From: Devosia sp. FJ2-5-3
GTDB taxonomy: Bacteria; Pseudomonadota; Alphaproteobacteria; Rhizobiales; Devosiaceae
DNA: 64,000 bases
Direction: 5' to 3'
NCBI RefSeq assembly: GCF_029201545.1
Contig: NZ_CP104007.1
Location: 3,692,501-3,756,500 of the forward strand
The notes under the pieces were generated by a model that searched no databases, was not told the DNA's origin, and saw only the letters and a list, made by a program, of their open reading frames with translations. Within the stretch, counting starts at the first letter, position 1. Each line of letters starts with the position of its first letter. Made by a program: the position numbers and the translations under genes. Below, piece by piece: positions 15,804-24,193 of the stretch.

Positions 15804-17011
15804 CCAAGACTATTTCGGCGGGCATGTCAGCCCGCCGCACCGCCATTATCGGCGGCCTCATGGTGGCAACCGGGCCACTCAGCCTCACCCTCTACGCGCC
15901 TGCCCTGCCCACCATCGTTGACGATCTCAACACTACCGATGCGGCCGGCAAGTTGACGCTCACCGTCTATTTCGCCGCCTTCGCCCTTGGCCAGTTGATC
16001 TGCGGGCCGCTTTCGGACCGGTACGGCCGGCGCAGCGTCGGCATTGCCTTTTTTGCCATCTATGTGCTGGGCAGCCTCGTCGCGGCCTTCGCGCCGAGCC
16101 TCGAAGTGCTGTTTCTCGGCCGCTTCATCCAGGGTTTTGGCGTTTCGGCCGGGGTGGCGCTGTCCCGGGCGATGGTGCGCGACCAATTCGTGGGCGCGGA
16201 GGCCATCCGCATCCTCACCATGGTCAATCTCATCCTCACGGTCACCCCTGCCGTCGCGCCGACGCTGGGGAGCGTGATCCTGCTCTTTGGGTCCTGGCAC
16301 CAGATGTTCGTGGTCATGGCCGGGTTCGGGCTCGCCATCGTGGCCATGCTCGGCACCAATGCGCGGGAAACCCTGCCGGTCGCGGCGCGCATTCCCTTCA
16401 GCCCCCGCGTCATCTTCAGCAATTACCGCGCCCTGCTCTCTGCCCCAGACTTCGTTTTTCCCGCGCTGCTCCTGGCGCTGGCGTTTAGTGGCTTCCACAG
16501 TTTTACCGCACTGCTGCCCTTCATCCTGATCGACGATATGGGGCTGACCCCGTTCCAGTTCGCCATGGCCATGCTGGTGCAGACCGCGTCGTTCATCTCG
16601 GGCAATCTGATCGCCAGCGCCCTTGCCGCGCGCATGGGCGGGCAGAGGATCATCACGCTGGCCCTCGCCCTCCTGGCGCTGGGCGGCCTTGGCTTTGTGG
16701 TCCTGCCCATGCTGTTCCCGCACTCGGTCATGGCGCTGATGGTGCCGGTGGGGGTGTGGATGGTGGGCCTTGCCTTCATCGGCCCCAGCGCCACGGCCAC
16801 GGCGATGGCCGGCTTTGGCAGCATGGCCGGCGCCGCCGGCGCCCTGACCGGGTTCTTCCAGGTGGGCGGCGGCTTTGCCGGCTCGCTGGCCGCAGGAACG
16901 CTGTTTCACGACGCGCAGACGGCGCTCACCATCATGATGCCGCTTTCGGCGCTCGTCGCCATCGGGCTGACATGGATCGACCGCAGCCGGGTAAGGAAGA
17001 GTGCCACCTGA
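15800..17011 (+). CDS. MFS drug efflux transporter, Bcr/CflA type
   Basis: A 403-residue major facilitator with 12 hydrophobic helices. Motifs of the Bcr/CflA (DHA1) group are YAPALPTIVDDLNTT (about 34-48), GQLICGPLSDRYGRR (about 68-82) for motif A, and FIQGFGVSAGVALSRAMVRD for motif C-like helix 4. It would export drugs or small metabolites with proton exchange. The GTG start overlaps the stop codon of the hydrolase gene; an ATG 8 codons later is equally possible. Substrate not determinable. Confidence 0.88.
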   Translation: MTKTISAGMSARRTAIIGGLMVATGPLSLTLYAPALPTIVDDLNTTDAAGKLTLTVYFAAFALGQLICGPLSDRYGRRSVGIAFFAIYVLGSLVAAFAPSLEVLFLGRFIQGFGVSAGVALSRAMVRDQFVGAEAIRILTMVNLILTVTPAVAPTLGSVILLFGSWHQMFVVMAGFGLAIVAMLGTNARETLPVAARIPFSPRVIFSNYRALLSAPDFVFPALLLALAFSGFHSFTALLPFILIDDMGLTPFQFAMAMLVQTASFISGNLIASALAARMGGQRIITLALALLALGGLGFVVLPMLFPHSVMALMVPVGVWMVGLAFIGPSATATAMAGFGSMAGAAGALTGFFQVGGGFAGSLAAGTLFHDAQTALTIMMPLSALVAIGLTWIDRSRVRKSAT

Positions 17012-17030
17012 AACGGGGGCGATCGGCACA

Positions 17031-17060
17031 AACAAAAACGCCGCCCCAAGGGACGGCGTT
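17031..17060 (-). terminator. Terminator of rpsU (minus strand)
   Basis: AACGCCG and CGGCGTT flank CCC/GGG with one mismatch, forming a stem with a short loop. On the minus strand it is followed by TTTTTGTTTG. It lies between the convergent efflux gene and rpsU. Confidence 0.75.
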
Positions 17061-17082
17061 CGATCATTGGTTCAGCAGCAAA

Positions 17083-17310
17083 CTAGTTGCGCGGCGCCGG
17101 AGCGGCGATCAGGCCTTCGCGCTGAGCGCGCTTGCGGGCCAGCTTGCGGGCGCGACGAACGGCCTCGGCCTTCTGGCGAGCCTTCTTTTCAGAGGGCTTC
17201 TCGTAGTAATTGCGCAGCTTCATCTCGCGGAAGACGCCTTCGCGCTGCAGCTTCTTCTTGAGCGCGCGCAGCGCCTGATCAACATTGTTATCGCGAACGA
17301 CTACTTGCAA
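17083..17310 (-). CDS. rpsU: 30S ribosomal protein S21
   Basis: A 75-residue basic protein matching bS21: [20 protein letters not shown] at the start, [20 protein letters not shown] (about 24-43), then a long Arg/Lys/Ala helix. The true start is TTG at 17310, which gives the conserved MQVxVRDNN beginning. The ATG 10 codons upstream gives an unconserved extension. AAGGGG lies 9 bases before the TTG. S21 binds the small-subunit platform near the anti-Shine-Dalgarno region. It is monocistronic with its own terminator. Confidence 0.93.
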   Translation of the reverse strand: MQVVVRDNNVDQALRALKKKLQREGVFREMKLRNYYEKPSEKKARQKAEAVRRARKLARKRAQREGLIAAPAPRN

Positions 17311-17534
17311 AGGTCCACTGCCCCTTAAAAGCTCATGCAAATCGATTGTATGGAAACGCAGAACTCACAGGCAGCCCTGCGCCGACCAGCCAGGCCGGTC
17401 ATCGTGGCGGGCTCTATAGCGAAGTTGGCACCCTTTGTCCACTAGAAGTCGCGACGAAATCAGCCGCATTCCGGTTTTCGGGGATGTCCGACAGTCTATT
17501 TAATCAGCCGTGCAACAGAAGTGAGACCGCCATC

Positions 17535-18224
17535 ATGATGAAGCCCCTTGTCCTGCTGCCTGGCCTGCTCTGCGACTCCCGTTTGTGGCGCGATGTTGCC
17601 TGGTCCTTGCGCGATGTTGCCGCCCCCATGGTCGCCGACCTTACGCTCGACGACGCGATCTCGGACATGGCCGCACGCACGCTCGCCGTCGCACCGTCGC
17701 GCTTTGCGCTCGTCGGGCTGTCCATGGGCGGCTACGTCGCCTTCGAAATCCTGCGCCAGGCCCCCGAGCGCGTTACCCATCTGGCGCTTTTCGATACGTC
17801 GGCCCGCCCTGATACGCCTGAACGCCAGGCGGCGAGGCGGGGTGGGATTGCCGATGTCGAGAAGGGAAAATTCATCGGCGTGTCGCGCGGCCTGCTGCCA
17901 AGTCTGCTTGCCCCGCACAATCTTGAAACGCCGCTCGCCGAAGAAGTGCAGGCCATGGCCGAGCGCCTCGGCAAGGGCGCCTATATCCGCCAGCAGACCG
18001 CCATCATGAACCGGATCGACTCTCGCCCCGATCTCGGCGGCATCGCCATTCCGGCCCTTGTCGGCGTCGGCGCGCTCGACAAGCTCACTCCGCCCGAACT
18101 GGCGCAAGAGATGGCCGACGCCATTCCGAACGCGACGCTTACCCATTTTTCAGACAGCGGCCATCTGCCGCCGATGGAAAATCCAGATCCGGTCACCGCG
18201 GCCTTGCGGACGCTTCTCGCCTGA
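17535..18224 (+). CDS. Alpha/beta fold hydrolase
   Basis: A 229-residue soluble alpha/beta hydrolase. KPLVLLPGLLCDSRLW near the N-terminus carries the oxyanion region; the nucleophile is Ser63 in GLSMGGYV. The C-terminal histidine lies in SDSGHLPPMENP. The short cap is typical of small esterase or lactonase relatives. The start is one of two adjacent ATGs (17535, 17538); the upstream open frame is not conserved. Nothing in the neighbourhood reveals the substrate. It converges on purK with 6 bases between stop codons. Confidence 0.8.
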   Translation: MMKPLVLLPGLLCDSRLWRDVAWSLRDVAAPMVADLTLDDAISDMAARTLAVAPSRFALVGLSMGGYVAFEILRQAPERVTHLALFDTSARPDTPERQAARRGGIADVEKGKFIGVSRGLLPSLLAPHNLETPLAEEVQAMAERLGKGAYIRQQTAIMNRIDSRPDLGGIAIPALVGVGALDKLTPPELAQEMADAIPNATLTHFSDSGHLPPMENPDPVTAALRTLLA

Positions 18225-18230
18225 TAGAGC

Positions 18231-19319
18231 TTATTCCGGGCGGATGATGCGGTTGATATGGCCCATCTTGCGGCCAGGGCGCGCTTCGGCCTTGCCGTAG
18301 AGATGGGGCTGGGTCTGGCCATCGAGGCCATTGGGGATCATGTCGACTTCGTCGCCGATGAGGTTCTGCATCACCACGTCAGCATAGCGGGCGGGATCGC
18401 CCAGCGGCCAGCCGGCGACGGCGCGCATATGCTGCTCGAACTGGTCGGTGAGGCACACCGCCTCGGTCCAGTGGCCCGAATTGTGCACGCGCGGCGCGAT
18501 TTCATTGACCATCAGGGTGGGCTTCTCACCACCGATGACGAAGAACTCCACCCCCAGCACGCCGACATAGTCGAGCGCCACGACGATGACCTTGGCCAGC
18601 ATGGCGGCATGCTTGGCGACGCCGGGGCTGACCTGCGCCGGAACGGTGCTGGTGTAGAGAATGTGATGGCGATGCACATTCTCGGCGGGGTCGAAGGCGC
18701 GAACCGTGCCATCGGCGCCGCGCGCCACCACCACCGAGATTTCCTTTTCGAACGGCACGAACCCTTCAAGAACCAGCGGATGTGGCGCCAGTTCGTTGAA
18801 CGCCGCCTCTGCGTCTTCGGGCGCGCGCAGCACGCGCTGGCCCTTGCCATCATAGCCGAGACGCGTGGTTTTCAGCACCGCCGGCAGGCCCAGTTCGCCG
18901 ATCGCAGCCTTCAGCTCATCGAGCGAATGAACGGCGCGATAGGGCGCCACCGGCACGTTCTTGGAGGAAAGGAATGCCTTTTCGGCCAGCCGGTCCTGCG
19001 AGATGGCCAGCGCATTGGCGCCGGGGCGCAGCGGTCTGAGACCGGCAAGAATTTCGGCCGTCGCGGCGGGGACGTTTTCAAATTCATAGGTGATGACATC
19101 GACGCTCTCGGCAAAGGTCCGGAGCGCGGTCTCGTCGTCGTAGGCGGCGACGGTCTTGAGCGGGGTCACGTCGAAGGCCGGGCTATCGGGGTCCGGACAA
19201 TAGATGTGGCTCTTGAGGCCCAGTTTTGCCCCGGCCAGCGCCAACATGCGCCCAAGCTGTCCTCCGCCCAGAATGCCAATGGTGGAACCGGGAGGGAGCG
19301 GGGAAAGAGGCTGGGACAA
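18231..19319 (-). CDS. purK: 5-(carboxyamino)imidazole ribonucleotide synthase
   Basis: A 362-residue ATP-grasp enzyme of purine synthesis that carboxylates aminoimidazole ribotide with bicarbonate and ATP. GILGGGQLGRMLALAGAKLG is at about 15-34, TYEFENVPA near 81, the ATP-grasp core GYDGKGQRV near 160, and NEIAPRVHNSGHWTEA near 272. The start is inferred to be TTG at 19319, 4 bases after the purE stop codon, giving the standard length. An open frame extends 71 codons further into purE but is not conserved. purE and purK act in sequence and form one leftward operon. Confidence 0.92.
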   Translation of the reverse strand: MSQPLSPLPPGSTIGILGGGQLGRMLALAGAKLGLKSHIYCPDPDSPAFDVTPLKTVAAYDDETALRTFAESVDVITYEFENVPAATAEILAGLRPLRPGANALAISQDRLAEKAFLSSKNVPVAPYRAVHSLDELKAAIGELGLPAVLKTTRLGYDGKGQRVLRAPEDAEAAFNELAPHPLVLEGFVPFEKEISVVVARGADGTVRAFDPAENVHRHHILYTSTVPAQVSPGVAKHAAMLAKVIVVALDYVGVLGVEFFVIGGEKPTLMVNEIAPRVHNSGHWTEAVCLTDQFEQHMRAVAGWPLGDPARYADVVMQNLIGDEVDMIPNGLDGQTQPHLYGKAEARPGRKMGHINRIIRPE

Positions 19320-19323
19320 GGGA

Positions 19324-19815
19324 TTACTCGAGATCGGTTGGAAACTGCGGAACGGCTTGCGTCTGGCGGGCGCGGAAGGCATCGAGCCGATCGGCAAGAT
19401 CTTCATCATTGAGGGCAAGGACGGCCGCGGCCAGCAGCGCGGCGTTGATGGCGCCGGGCTCGCCGATGGCCAGAGTGCCCACCGGAATGCCACCCGGCAT
19501 CTGCACGATGGAGTGGAGGCTGTCCACCCCATTGAGCGCCTTGGAGCGCACCGGCACGCCGAACACCGGCAAGGGCGTCAGCGCGGCGATCATACCCGGC
19601 AGATGGGCGGCCCCGCCTGCCCCGGCGATGATGATCTTGAACCCTTCCTGACGCGCATTGGTCGCGAACTCGAACATGCGCTCGGGCGTGCGATGGGCCG
19701 AGACTATGCGGGCCTCATATTCGACTTCAAGGGTTTCGAGGGTTTCAGCGGCCAGTTGCATGGTGGGCCAGTCCGATTGACTGCCCATGACGATGGCGAC
19801 TTGTGGCTTGAGCAT
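19324..19815 (-). CDS. purE: N5-carboxyaminoimidazole ribonucleotide mutase
   Basis: A 163-residue class I Pur[15 protein letters not shown] (about 7-20) and the catalytic SAHRTPERM (about 39-47) are intact, as are [20 protein letters not shown] and [10 protein letters not shown]. It converts the product of PurK to CAIR in purine synthesis, as an octamer in the cytosol. It is the first gene of the purEK operon. GGGGGAGAAACCGCC precedes the start. Confidence 0.95.
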   Translation of the reverse strand: MLKPQVAIVMGSQSDWPTMQLAAETLETLEVEYEARIVSAHRTPERMFEFATNARQEGFKIIIAGAGGAAHLPGMIAALTPLPVFGVPVRSKALNGVDSLHSIVQMPGGIPVGTLAIGEPGAINAALLAAAVLALNDEDLADRLDAFRARQTQAVPQFPTDLE

Positions 19816-19894
19816 GGCGGTTTCTCCCCCTGCCGCTCCGCAAAGCGCGCATCTAGCGCAGAATCAGCGCCAACTCAACCCAGCGCGGCTCCCG

Positions 19895-20110
19895 TCAGGC
19901 GATGATGTCCGGCAGGAGGATATTTTCCAGCTGAACGATCCGGTCCTTGAGGGCGAGCTTGCGCTTCTTGAGCCGCTGCACCAGCATCTGGTCGGCAAAA
20001 GCCGATTGCGTCAGCGTAGCGATAGCCGCGTCCAGATCGGCATGCTCCTGCCGCTTCGTAGCCAATTCAAGCCCGTATTGGGCTTCCTGTTCCTTGGTGA
20101 GCGACAGCAT
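19895..20110 (-). CDS. YdcH/DUF465 family protein
   Basis: A 71-residue helical protein. Two heptad-patterned helices are separated by a turn, and the second carries LVQRLKKRKLALKDRIVQLE (about 43-62), the DUF465 signature. Members are small cytosolic coiled-coil proteins of unknown function, common in alphaproteobacteria. It lies upstream of purE on the same strand and is divergent from a second DUF465 gene at 20263. Confidence 0.85.
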   Translation of the reverse strand: MLSLTKEQEAQYGLELATKRQEHADLDAAIATLTQSAFADQMLVQRLKKRKLALKDRIVQLENILLPDIIA

Positions 20111-20262
20111 CTAAATCCGGTATTTCAAGCGCCAGACATACCCTTGGTTAACCGATCACGGCAAGTTTTGCATCTGATTTCGAGGCAGGGTCGGAGAGCC
20201 ATCGACAAAGCGTGAATTATTTGTGACGATCCCCCTGTCCAAGACGCTGAAAGGAGTTGTTT

Positions 20263-20439
20263 ATGACGACTGAAGGCCACATCGCGGCGCTGGAACGGCG
20301 CCATCAGGAACTGGACCGGCAAATTCAGGCAGAAATGCAGAATCGCCAATATGACGACTTGATGGTCAGCACCCTTAAACGAAAGAAACTGGAAGTTAAG
20401 GATCAACTCAGCCGCATGCAGAGCGCTGAGGCGAATTAA
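20263..20439 (+). CDS. YdcH/DUF465 family protein
   Basis: A 58-residue DUF465 protein with IAALERRHQELDRQIQAEMQ (about 6-25) and VSTLKRKKLEVKDQLSRMQ (about 37-55). AAGGAG ends 6 bases before the ATG at 20263; a TTG two codons upstream is a less likely start. It is a paralogue of the divergent gene at 19895-20110. The gene ends in a terminator with a T run. Confidence 0.85.
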   Translation: MTTEGHIAALERRHQELDRQIQAEMQNRQYDDLMVSTLKRKKLEVKDQLSRMQSAEAN

Positions 20440-20474
20440 TCCAAACGGTCTTATTTTAATCGATTAGGATCTTG

Positions 20475-20501
20475 GGGTCGCGGTTTTCCGGGGCCCTTTT
20501 T
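20475..20501 (+). terminator. Probable Rho-independent terminator
   Basis: GGGTCGCGG and CCGGGGCCC pair with one mismatch and one G-T around a TTTT loop. A run of T residues follows directly. It lies 36 bases after the DUF465 gene. Confidence 0.65.
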
Positions 20502-20523
20502 GTTTGCCCAATACTCTGCCCCG

Positions 20524-20555
20524 TTAAAATTTCGTTAGGATTAACATCCTCTTAA
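20524..20555 (+). promoter_or_regulatory. Tandem CtrA-box-like sites before the response regulator gene
   Basis: TTAA-N7-TTAG at 20524-20538 and an exact TTAA-N7-TTAA at 20541-20555 lie 17 bases apart, about 68 to 99 bases upstream of the response-regulator start codon. The spacing would place both on nearly the same DNA face after about 1.6 turns. The match is to the known consensus; binding is not shown. Confidence 0.5.
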
Positions 20556-20622
20556 GAACAGCACGCCACTCTCTTCCCAAAACGGCACAAGCCGATTCGT
20601 GCCCCCGAGACCTGGAGTTTGG

Positions 20623-22107
20623 ATGACGCGCGTTCTCGTAGTCGATGACGATCCCGTTCAGCTGCGCCTCACGGCAGAAGTGGCCAATCGTGCCGGGTTC
20701 AAGCCGATCACCGCGACCGGGGGCGAGCAGGCCCTCTCCATCCTGCGCGAAGACCGCAATATCGGAGCGATGATCCTTGACCTCGTCATGCCCGATCTCG
20801 ACGGCATGGGGGTGATGGCCGCCATGCGCCAGGAGGGGCTGACCACCCCCGTCATCATCCAGACCGCCAATGCCTCGCTCGACACCGTCATCTCGGCCAT
20901 GCGCCAGGGCGCAGCGGACTATTTCGTCAAGCCGGTCTCGCCCGAGCGGCTGGTGATCTCGCTGCGCAACACGCTGAAGCTCGAAACGCTCGAGGCGGCC
21001 ATCCGCGCCGAGCAGGCGCGCCGCAGCGGCACCTTCTCGCGCGCCAACATGATCGCCTCGGCCCCCTCCATGGCGCGCGTCCTGACGCTCTGCGCCAAGG
21101 CTGCCAAGAGCCCCATCCCCGTTCTCATCGAGGGTGAAACCGGCGTCGGCAAGGAGCTTGTGGCCCGCATCATCCAGGGCACGGGCGAACGCGCCGGAAA
21201 GCCCTTCGTCACCGTCAATTGCGGCGCTATCCCGCCCAATCTCGTCGAATCCGTTCTGTTCGGCCACAAGAAAGGGGCCTTTACCGGCGCCTATGCCGAC
21301 CAGCCCGGCAAGTTCGCCGAGGCAAATGGCGGCACGCTTTTTCTCGATGAGGTCGGCGAATTGCCGCTCGACATCCAGGTCAAGTTCCTGCGCGCCCTGC
21401 AGGAGGGCGAGATCGAGCCCGTCGGCGCCACCCGGCCCGAACGGGTCAATGTGCGCGTCATCTCGGCCACCAACCGGCGCCTCCTCAACCTCGCCAAATC
21501 CGGCGAATTCCGGGAGGACCTCTTCTACCGCCTCAACGTCTTTCCCATCTACATGCCGCCCCTGCGCGAGCGGATGGAAGACCTCTCTGCGCTGGTCAAT
21601 CATTTCATCGCCCGCTTTGCCGCCGAAGCCGGCAAGCGCGTGCTCGGCATCACCCCACCCGCCCTTGACCTGTTGGCTGGCTATGACTGGCCGGGCAATG
21701 TTCGCCAGCTCGAAAATGCGGTCTACCGCGCCGTGGTGCTGACCGACGGCGCCTTCCTCGAGGTCCCGGATTTCCCGCAGATCCTGGCCCAGAAAAACGG
21801 TCGCGAGGACGTGCTGCGCAGTGTGGAGGCGAACCCCGTCCCCAATGCTCCCATTCATATCGACAGCGCGCCGCCGCGCGAGCGCCTGGCAGCGGCGCCG
21901 GAGGCCGTGCGCGACCGGTTTCTCGACGAAACCGGCGACCTGCAATCGCTCGCCGCCATAGAGCGCGAGGCCATCGCCTTTGCCATCGAGTATCACGGCG
22001 GACGCATGTCGCGCGTCGCGCGGGCCCTCGGCATCGGCCGCTCGACGCTCTACCGCAAACTGCATGAATATGGCCTGGCCGAAGGGCTGATCAACGACGC
22101 CGCCTGA
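20623..22107 (+). CDS. Sigma-54-dependent response regulator (NtrC family)
   Basis: A 494-residue three-domain activator. The receiver domain (1-120) has the acidic pocket DDD at 8-10, phosphoacceptor Asp53 in LDLVMPDLDG and the conserved Lys in FVKPVSPERL. The AAA+ domain has Walker A GETGVGK at 171-177, the sigma-54 contact loop GAFTGA at 218-223 and DEVGELPLDIQVKFLRALQE. The C-terminal Fis-type helix-turn-helix includes RMSRVARALGIGRSTLYRKL. It should activate sigma-54 promoters when phosphorylated. No partner kinase is adjacent. TGGAG precedes the ATG at 20623. Confidence 0.93.
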   Translation: MTRVLVVDDDPVQLRLTAEVANRAGFKPITATGGEQALSILREDRNIGAMILDLVMPDLDGMGVMAAMRQEGLTTPVIIQTANASLDTVISAMRQGAADYFVKPVSPERLVISLRNTLKLETLEAAIRAEQARRSGTFSRANMIASAPSMARVLTLCAKAAKSPIPVLIEGETGVGKELVARIIQGTGERAGKPFVTVNCGAIPPNLVESVLFGHKKGAFTGAYADQPGKFAEANGGTLFLDEVGELPLDIQVKFLRALQEGEIEPVGATRPERVNVRVISATNRRLLNLAKSGEFREDLFYRLNVFPIYMPPLRERMEDLSALVNHFIARFAAEAGKRVLGITPPALDLLAGYDWPGNVRQLENAVYRAVVLTDGAFLEVPDFPQILAQKNGREDVLRSVEANPVPNAPIHIDSAPPRERLAAAPEAVRDRFLDETGDLQSLAAIEREAIAFAIEYHGGRMSRVARALGIGRSTLYRKLHEYGLAEGLINDAA

Positions 22108-22208
22108 GGCCTCGAACGACCGACCCGGTGCAGCTTTGCCACAGGGATCGGGGAAAAAATGGCGTCGGACCATAAACCGGCGCCGTTAACCTTGTTGCTT
22201 ACCGACAC

Positions 22209-22246
22209 GTTAAGAGATTGCGTCGATTTTTACACGCAATCTTAAC
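22209..22246 (+). promoter_or_regulatory. Long imperfect inverted repeat before the porin gene
   Basis: GATTGCGT (22216-22223) and ACGCAATC (22234-22241) are perfectly complementary and extend outward as GTTAA/TTAAC with a two-base bulge. It ends 23 bases before the start codon. It could form a hairpin at the 5' end of the message, which often stabilises outer-membrane-protein mRNA, or be an operator. Confidence 0.45.
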
Positions 22247-22269
22247 TTCGGTTCGTCGACGAGGTCACC

Positions 22270-22950
22270 ATGAAACGTTCCGCCATCGCGCTGTCTGCAA
22301 TTCTGGCGCTGTCCGCCGCTGCCCATGCGGCGGATCTGGGCTGGTCGAGCGCACCCGCCTCTTCCCCCATCTACTCGGCCACGCCCGCTTCGGGCTGGGG
22401 TGGTTTCTACGCCGGCATCAATGGCGGCTACACCTGGGGCACGACCAGCACCAATCCTGCCATCATGGGTGCTGTCGACAATAATTCGAGCGGTTGGACC
22501 CTGGGCGGTCAGCTCGGCTATAATTACGACATGGGCGGCTTCGTGATCGGTGGTGAAGCCGATCTGCAATGGGCCAATATCGCCTATGGCGCACCTGCCG
22601 GTGTGTTCGGCGACTTCAAGGCCAGCACCGATGTGTTCGGCACGGCCCGTATCCGCGCCGGTGCCGCTTTCGGCCAGGTCATGCCCTACGCCACCCTTGG
22701 CGCCGCCTTTGGCCGCGGCACTGCGACGCTCACCAACAACCAGAACGTCGTCACCTCGCAATCGGCCAACCATATCGGCTGGACCGCCGGCGTCGGCCTC
22801 GAAGCCCAGGCGACACCCAACCTCTCCTTCAAGGCCGAATATCTTTATGTCGACCTCGGCAAGCAGTCGTATAACGGCCTGCCCGTGGGCAATGTCGAGG
22901 TGACCCAGCGCTTCAGCGTCATCCGCGCCGGTGTGAACTACAAGTTCTAG
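22270..22950 (+). CDS. Outer-membrane beta-barrel protein (Omp25/porin family)
   Basis: A 226-residue protein with a signal peptide of about 20 residues ending at HAAD. Next comes an eight-stranded-barrel pattern with GWGGFYAGINGGYTWG (about 43-58), GGQLGYNYDMGGFVIGGEAD (about 80-99), and alternating residues to the end, which closes with RFSVIRAGVNYKF, an aromatic-terminal strand. This matches the Omp25/Omp31-like family common in Hyphomicrobiales. Length and strand count fit a small non-specific or structural barrel. A terminator follows about 115 bases downstream. Confidence 0.87.
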   Translation: MKRSAIALSAILALSAAAHAADLGWSSAPASSPIYSATPASGWGGFYAGINGGYTWGTTSTNPAIMGAVDNNSSGWTLGGQLGYNYDMGGFVIGGEADLQWANIAYGAPAGVFGDFKASTDVFGTARIRAGAAFGQVMPYATLGAAFGRGTATLTNNQNVVTSQSANHIGWTAGVGLEAQATPNLSFKAEYLYVDLGKQSYNGLPVGNVEVTQRFSVIRAGVNYKF

Positions 22951-23065
22951 AAGGCGGCCGATCTTTGTCTGACGGCAACAAGGGCATCATTGCAGGTTGT
23001 CGTCACGAGTTCCGGTTTTAAGAGGATAAAACCTCTGATGCCCAGAAGGGCAAAATGAGATTTGC

Positions 23066-23096
23066 GGTCGGCAGGCAACTGCCGGCCGTTTCTTTT
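23066..23096 (+). terminator. Rho-independent terminator after the porin gene
   Basis: GGTCGGCAG and CTGCCGGCC form a 9-bp stem with one G-T pair around a GCAA loop. GTTTCTTTT follows. It lies inside what would be the N-terminus of the downstream dehydrogenase frame. Confidence 0.75.
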
Positions 23097-23134
23097 GGCG
23101 CGATGCAAGAGCTTGGGCGCGGCGCTTTGGGGCT

Positions 23135-23928
23135 CATTGATCCGCTTCCGCCGGGAATTCGATCAATACATCAACCTGCGTCCGTGTCGGCTCATGCCCG
23201 GCGTGCCGTCGCCTCTGGCCGGTCGCAAGCCTGGCGACATCGATTTTGTCGTGGTTCGAGAGAACACGGAAGGTGAGTATTCATCTATCGGCGGCATCAT
23301 GTTTGCCGATAGCGAGCGCGAGTTCGCCGTGCAGGAAACCGTCATGACCCGTACCGGCGTCGATCGTGTGGTCCGTTACGCGTTCGAGCTGGCCCAAACG
23401 CGCGAGCGCAAGCGCCTTACCTCCGCCACCAAGTCAAACGGCATTTCGATCACCATGCCCTTTTGGGACAAGAGGGTGGAAACCATAGCCCCGGACTATG
23501 CGAATGTCGCGTGGGACAAGTACCATATCGATATCCTGTGTGCGCACTTCGTTCTCAATCCCGACCGCTTCGATGTCGTCGTCGCCTCTAACCTCTTCGG
23601 CGATATCCTCTCTGATCTCGGGCCGGCCTGCACCGGCACGATCGGCATCGCTCCATCGGGCAATATCAATCCGGAAGGCAATTTTCCCTCGCTGTTCGAA
23701 CCCGTTCATGGCTCCGCTCCCGACATAGCAGGCCAGGGCATCGCCAATCCGGTCGGACAGATCTGGGCCGGCGCCATGATGCTTGAACACCTGGGCCATG
23801 TGGAAGCGAGCCGGGGAATAGTGCAGGCGATCGAGAAAATATTGCAGGACCCCTCACTCAGGACGCGAGATCTTGGAGGCAGTGCCGACACAGTGACCTG
23901 TGGCAGCGCGATAGCCGACGCAGTTTGA
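23135..23928 (+). pseudogene. Truncated tartrate/isopropylmalate-type dehydrogenase
   Basis: From LWGSLIRFRREFDQYINLRP (about 23135 onward) to the stop, the frame matches the C-terminal three quarters of the isocitrate/isopropylmalate/tartrate dehydrogenase family. It retains SPLAGRKPGDIDF, VRENTEGEYSSIGG, SNLFGDILSDLG and EPVHGSAPDIAGQGIANPVG. About 95 N-terminal residues with the first nucleotide-fold strand are absent. The frame upstream of the match is not conserved and contains the porin terminator. The usual start region and ribosome site are missing, so this is most likely a decayed gene. The retained part is still open, which suggests recent truncation. Confidence 0.75.
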
Positions 23929-24193
23929 TGTGGTCCGCCAAGGCATGGCCCGGCGGCGGCCGCCAGCTCTGCGCCTCATTCCGGCAGCTGGCGTTTTCTC
24001 CCCCATCACAAAAGCGGACCTCCACAGAGTAGCGGAGATATCGAAAGTCGAGGTGGCCGATGGTCTATCGGGCGGCCGAGGCTGAAGCGCCGATTCTTCC
24101 GGATCGACCGACAGTGGTTGGATGGCAGCGAGGCGGATGATCACCGACGATAGCCGGCGGACGCCTCTAAAAGGTGCCGGGTGCTCGTCGGTA

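Noticed and set aside
20524..22173. Open frame of 549 codons on the minus strand
   Set aside because: It is the antisense shadow of the response-regulator gene; the plus strand has all receiver, AAA+ and helix-turn-helix motifs, the minus-strand product has low-complexity, Asp/Gly/Arg-rich composition.
23854..24144. A 96-residue minus-strand gene beyond the broken dehydrogenase
   Set aside because: No ribosome site, no recognisable motif, and composition rich in Arg, Ala, Ser and Thr typical of shadow frames. The 265-base gap is otherwise without support for a gene.
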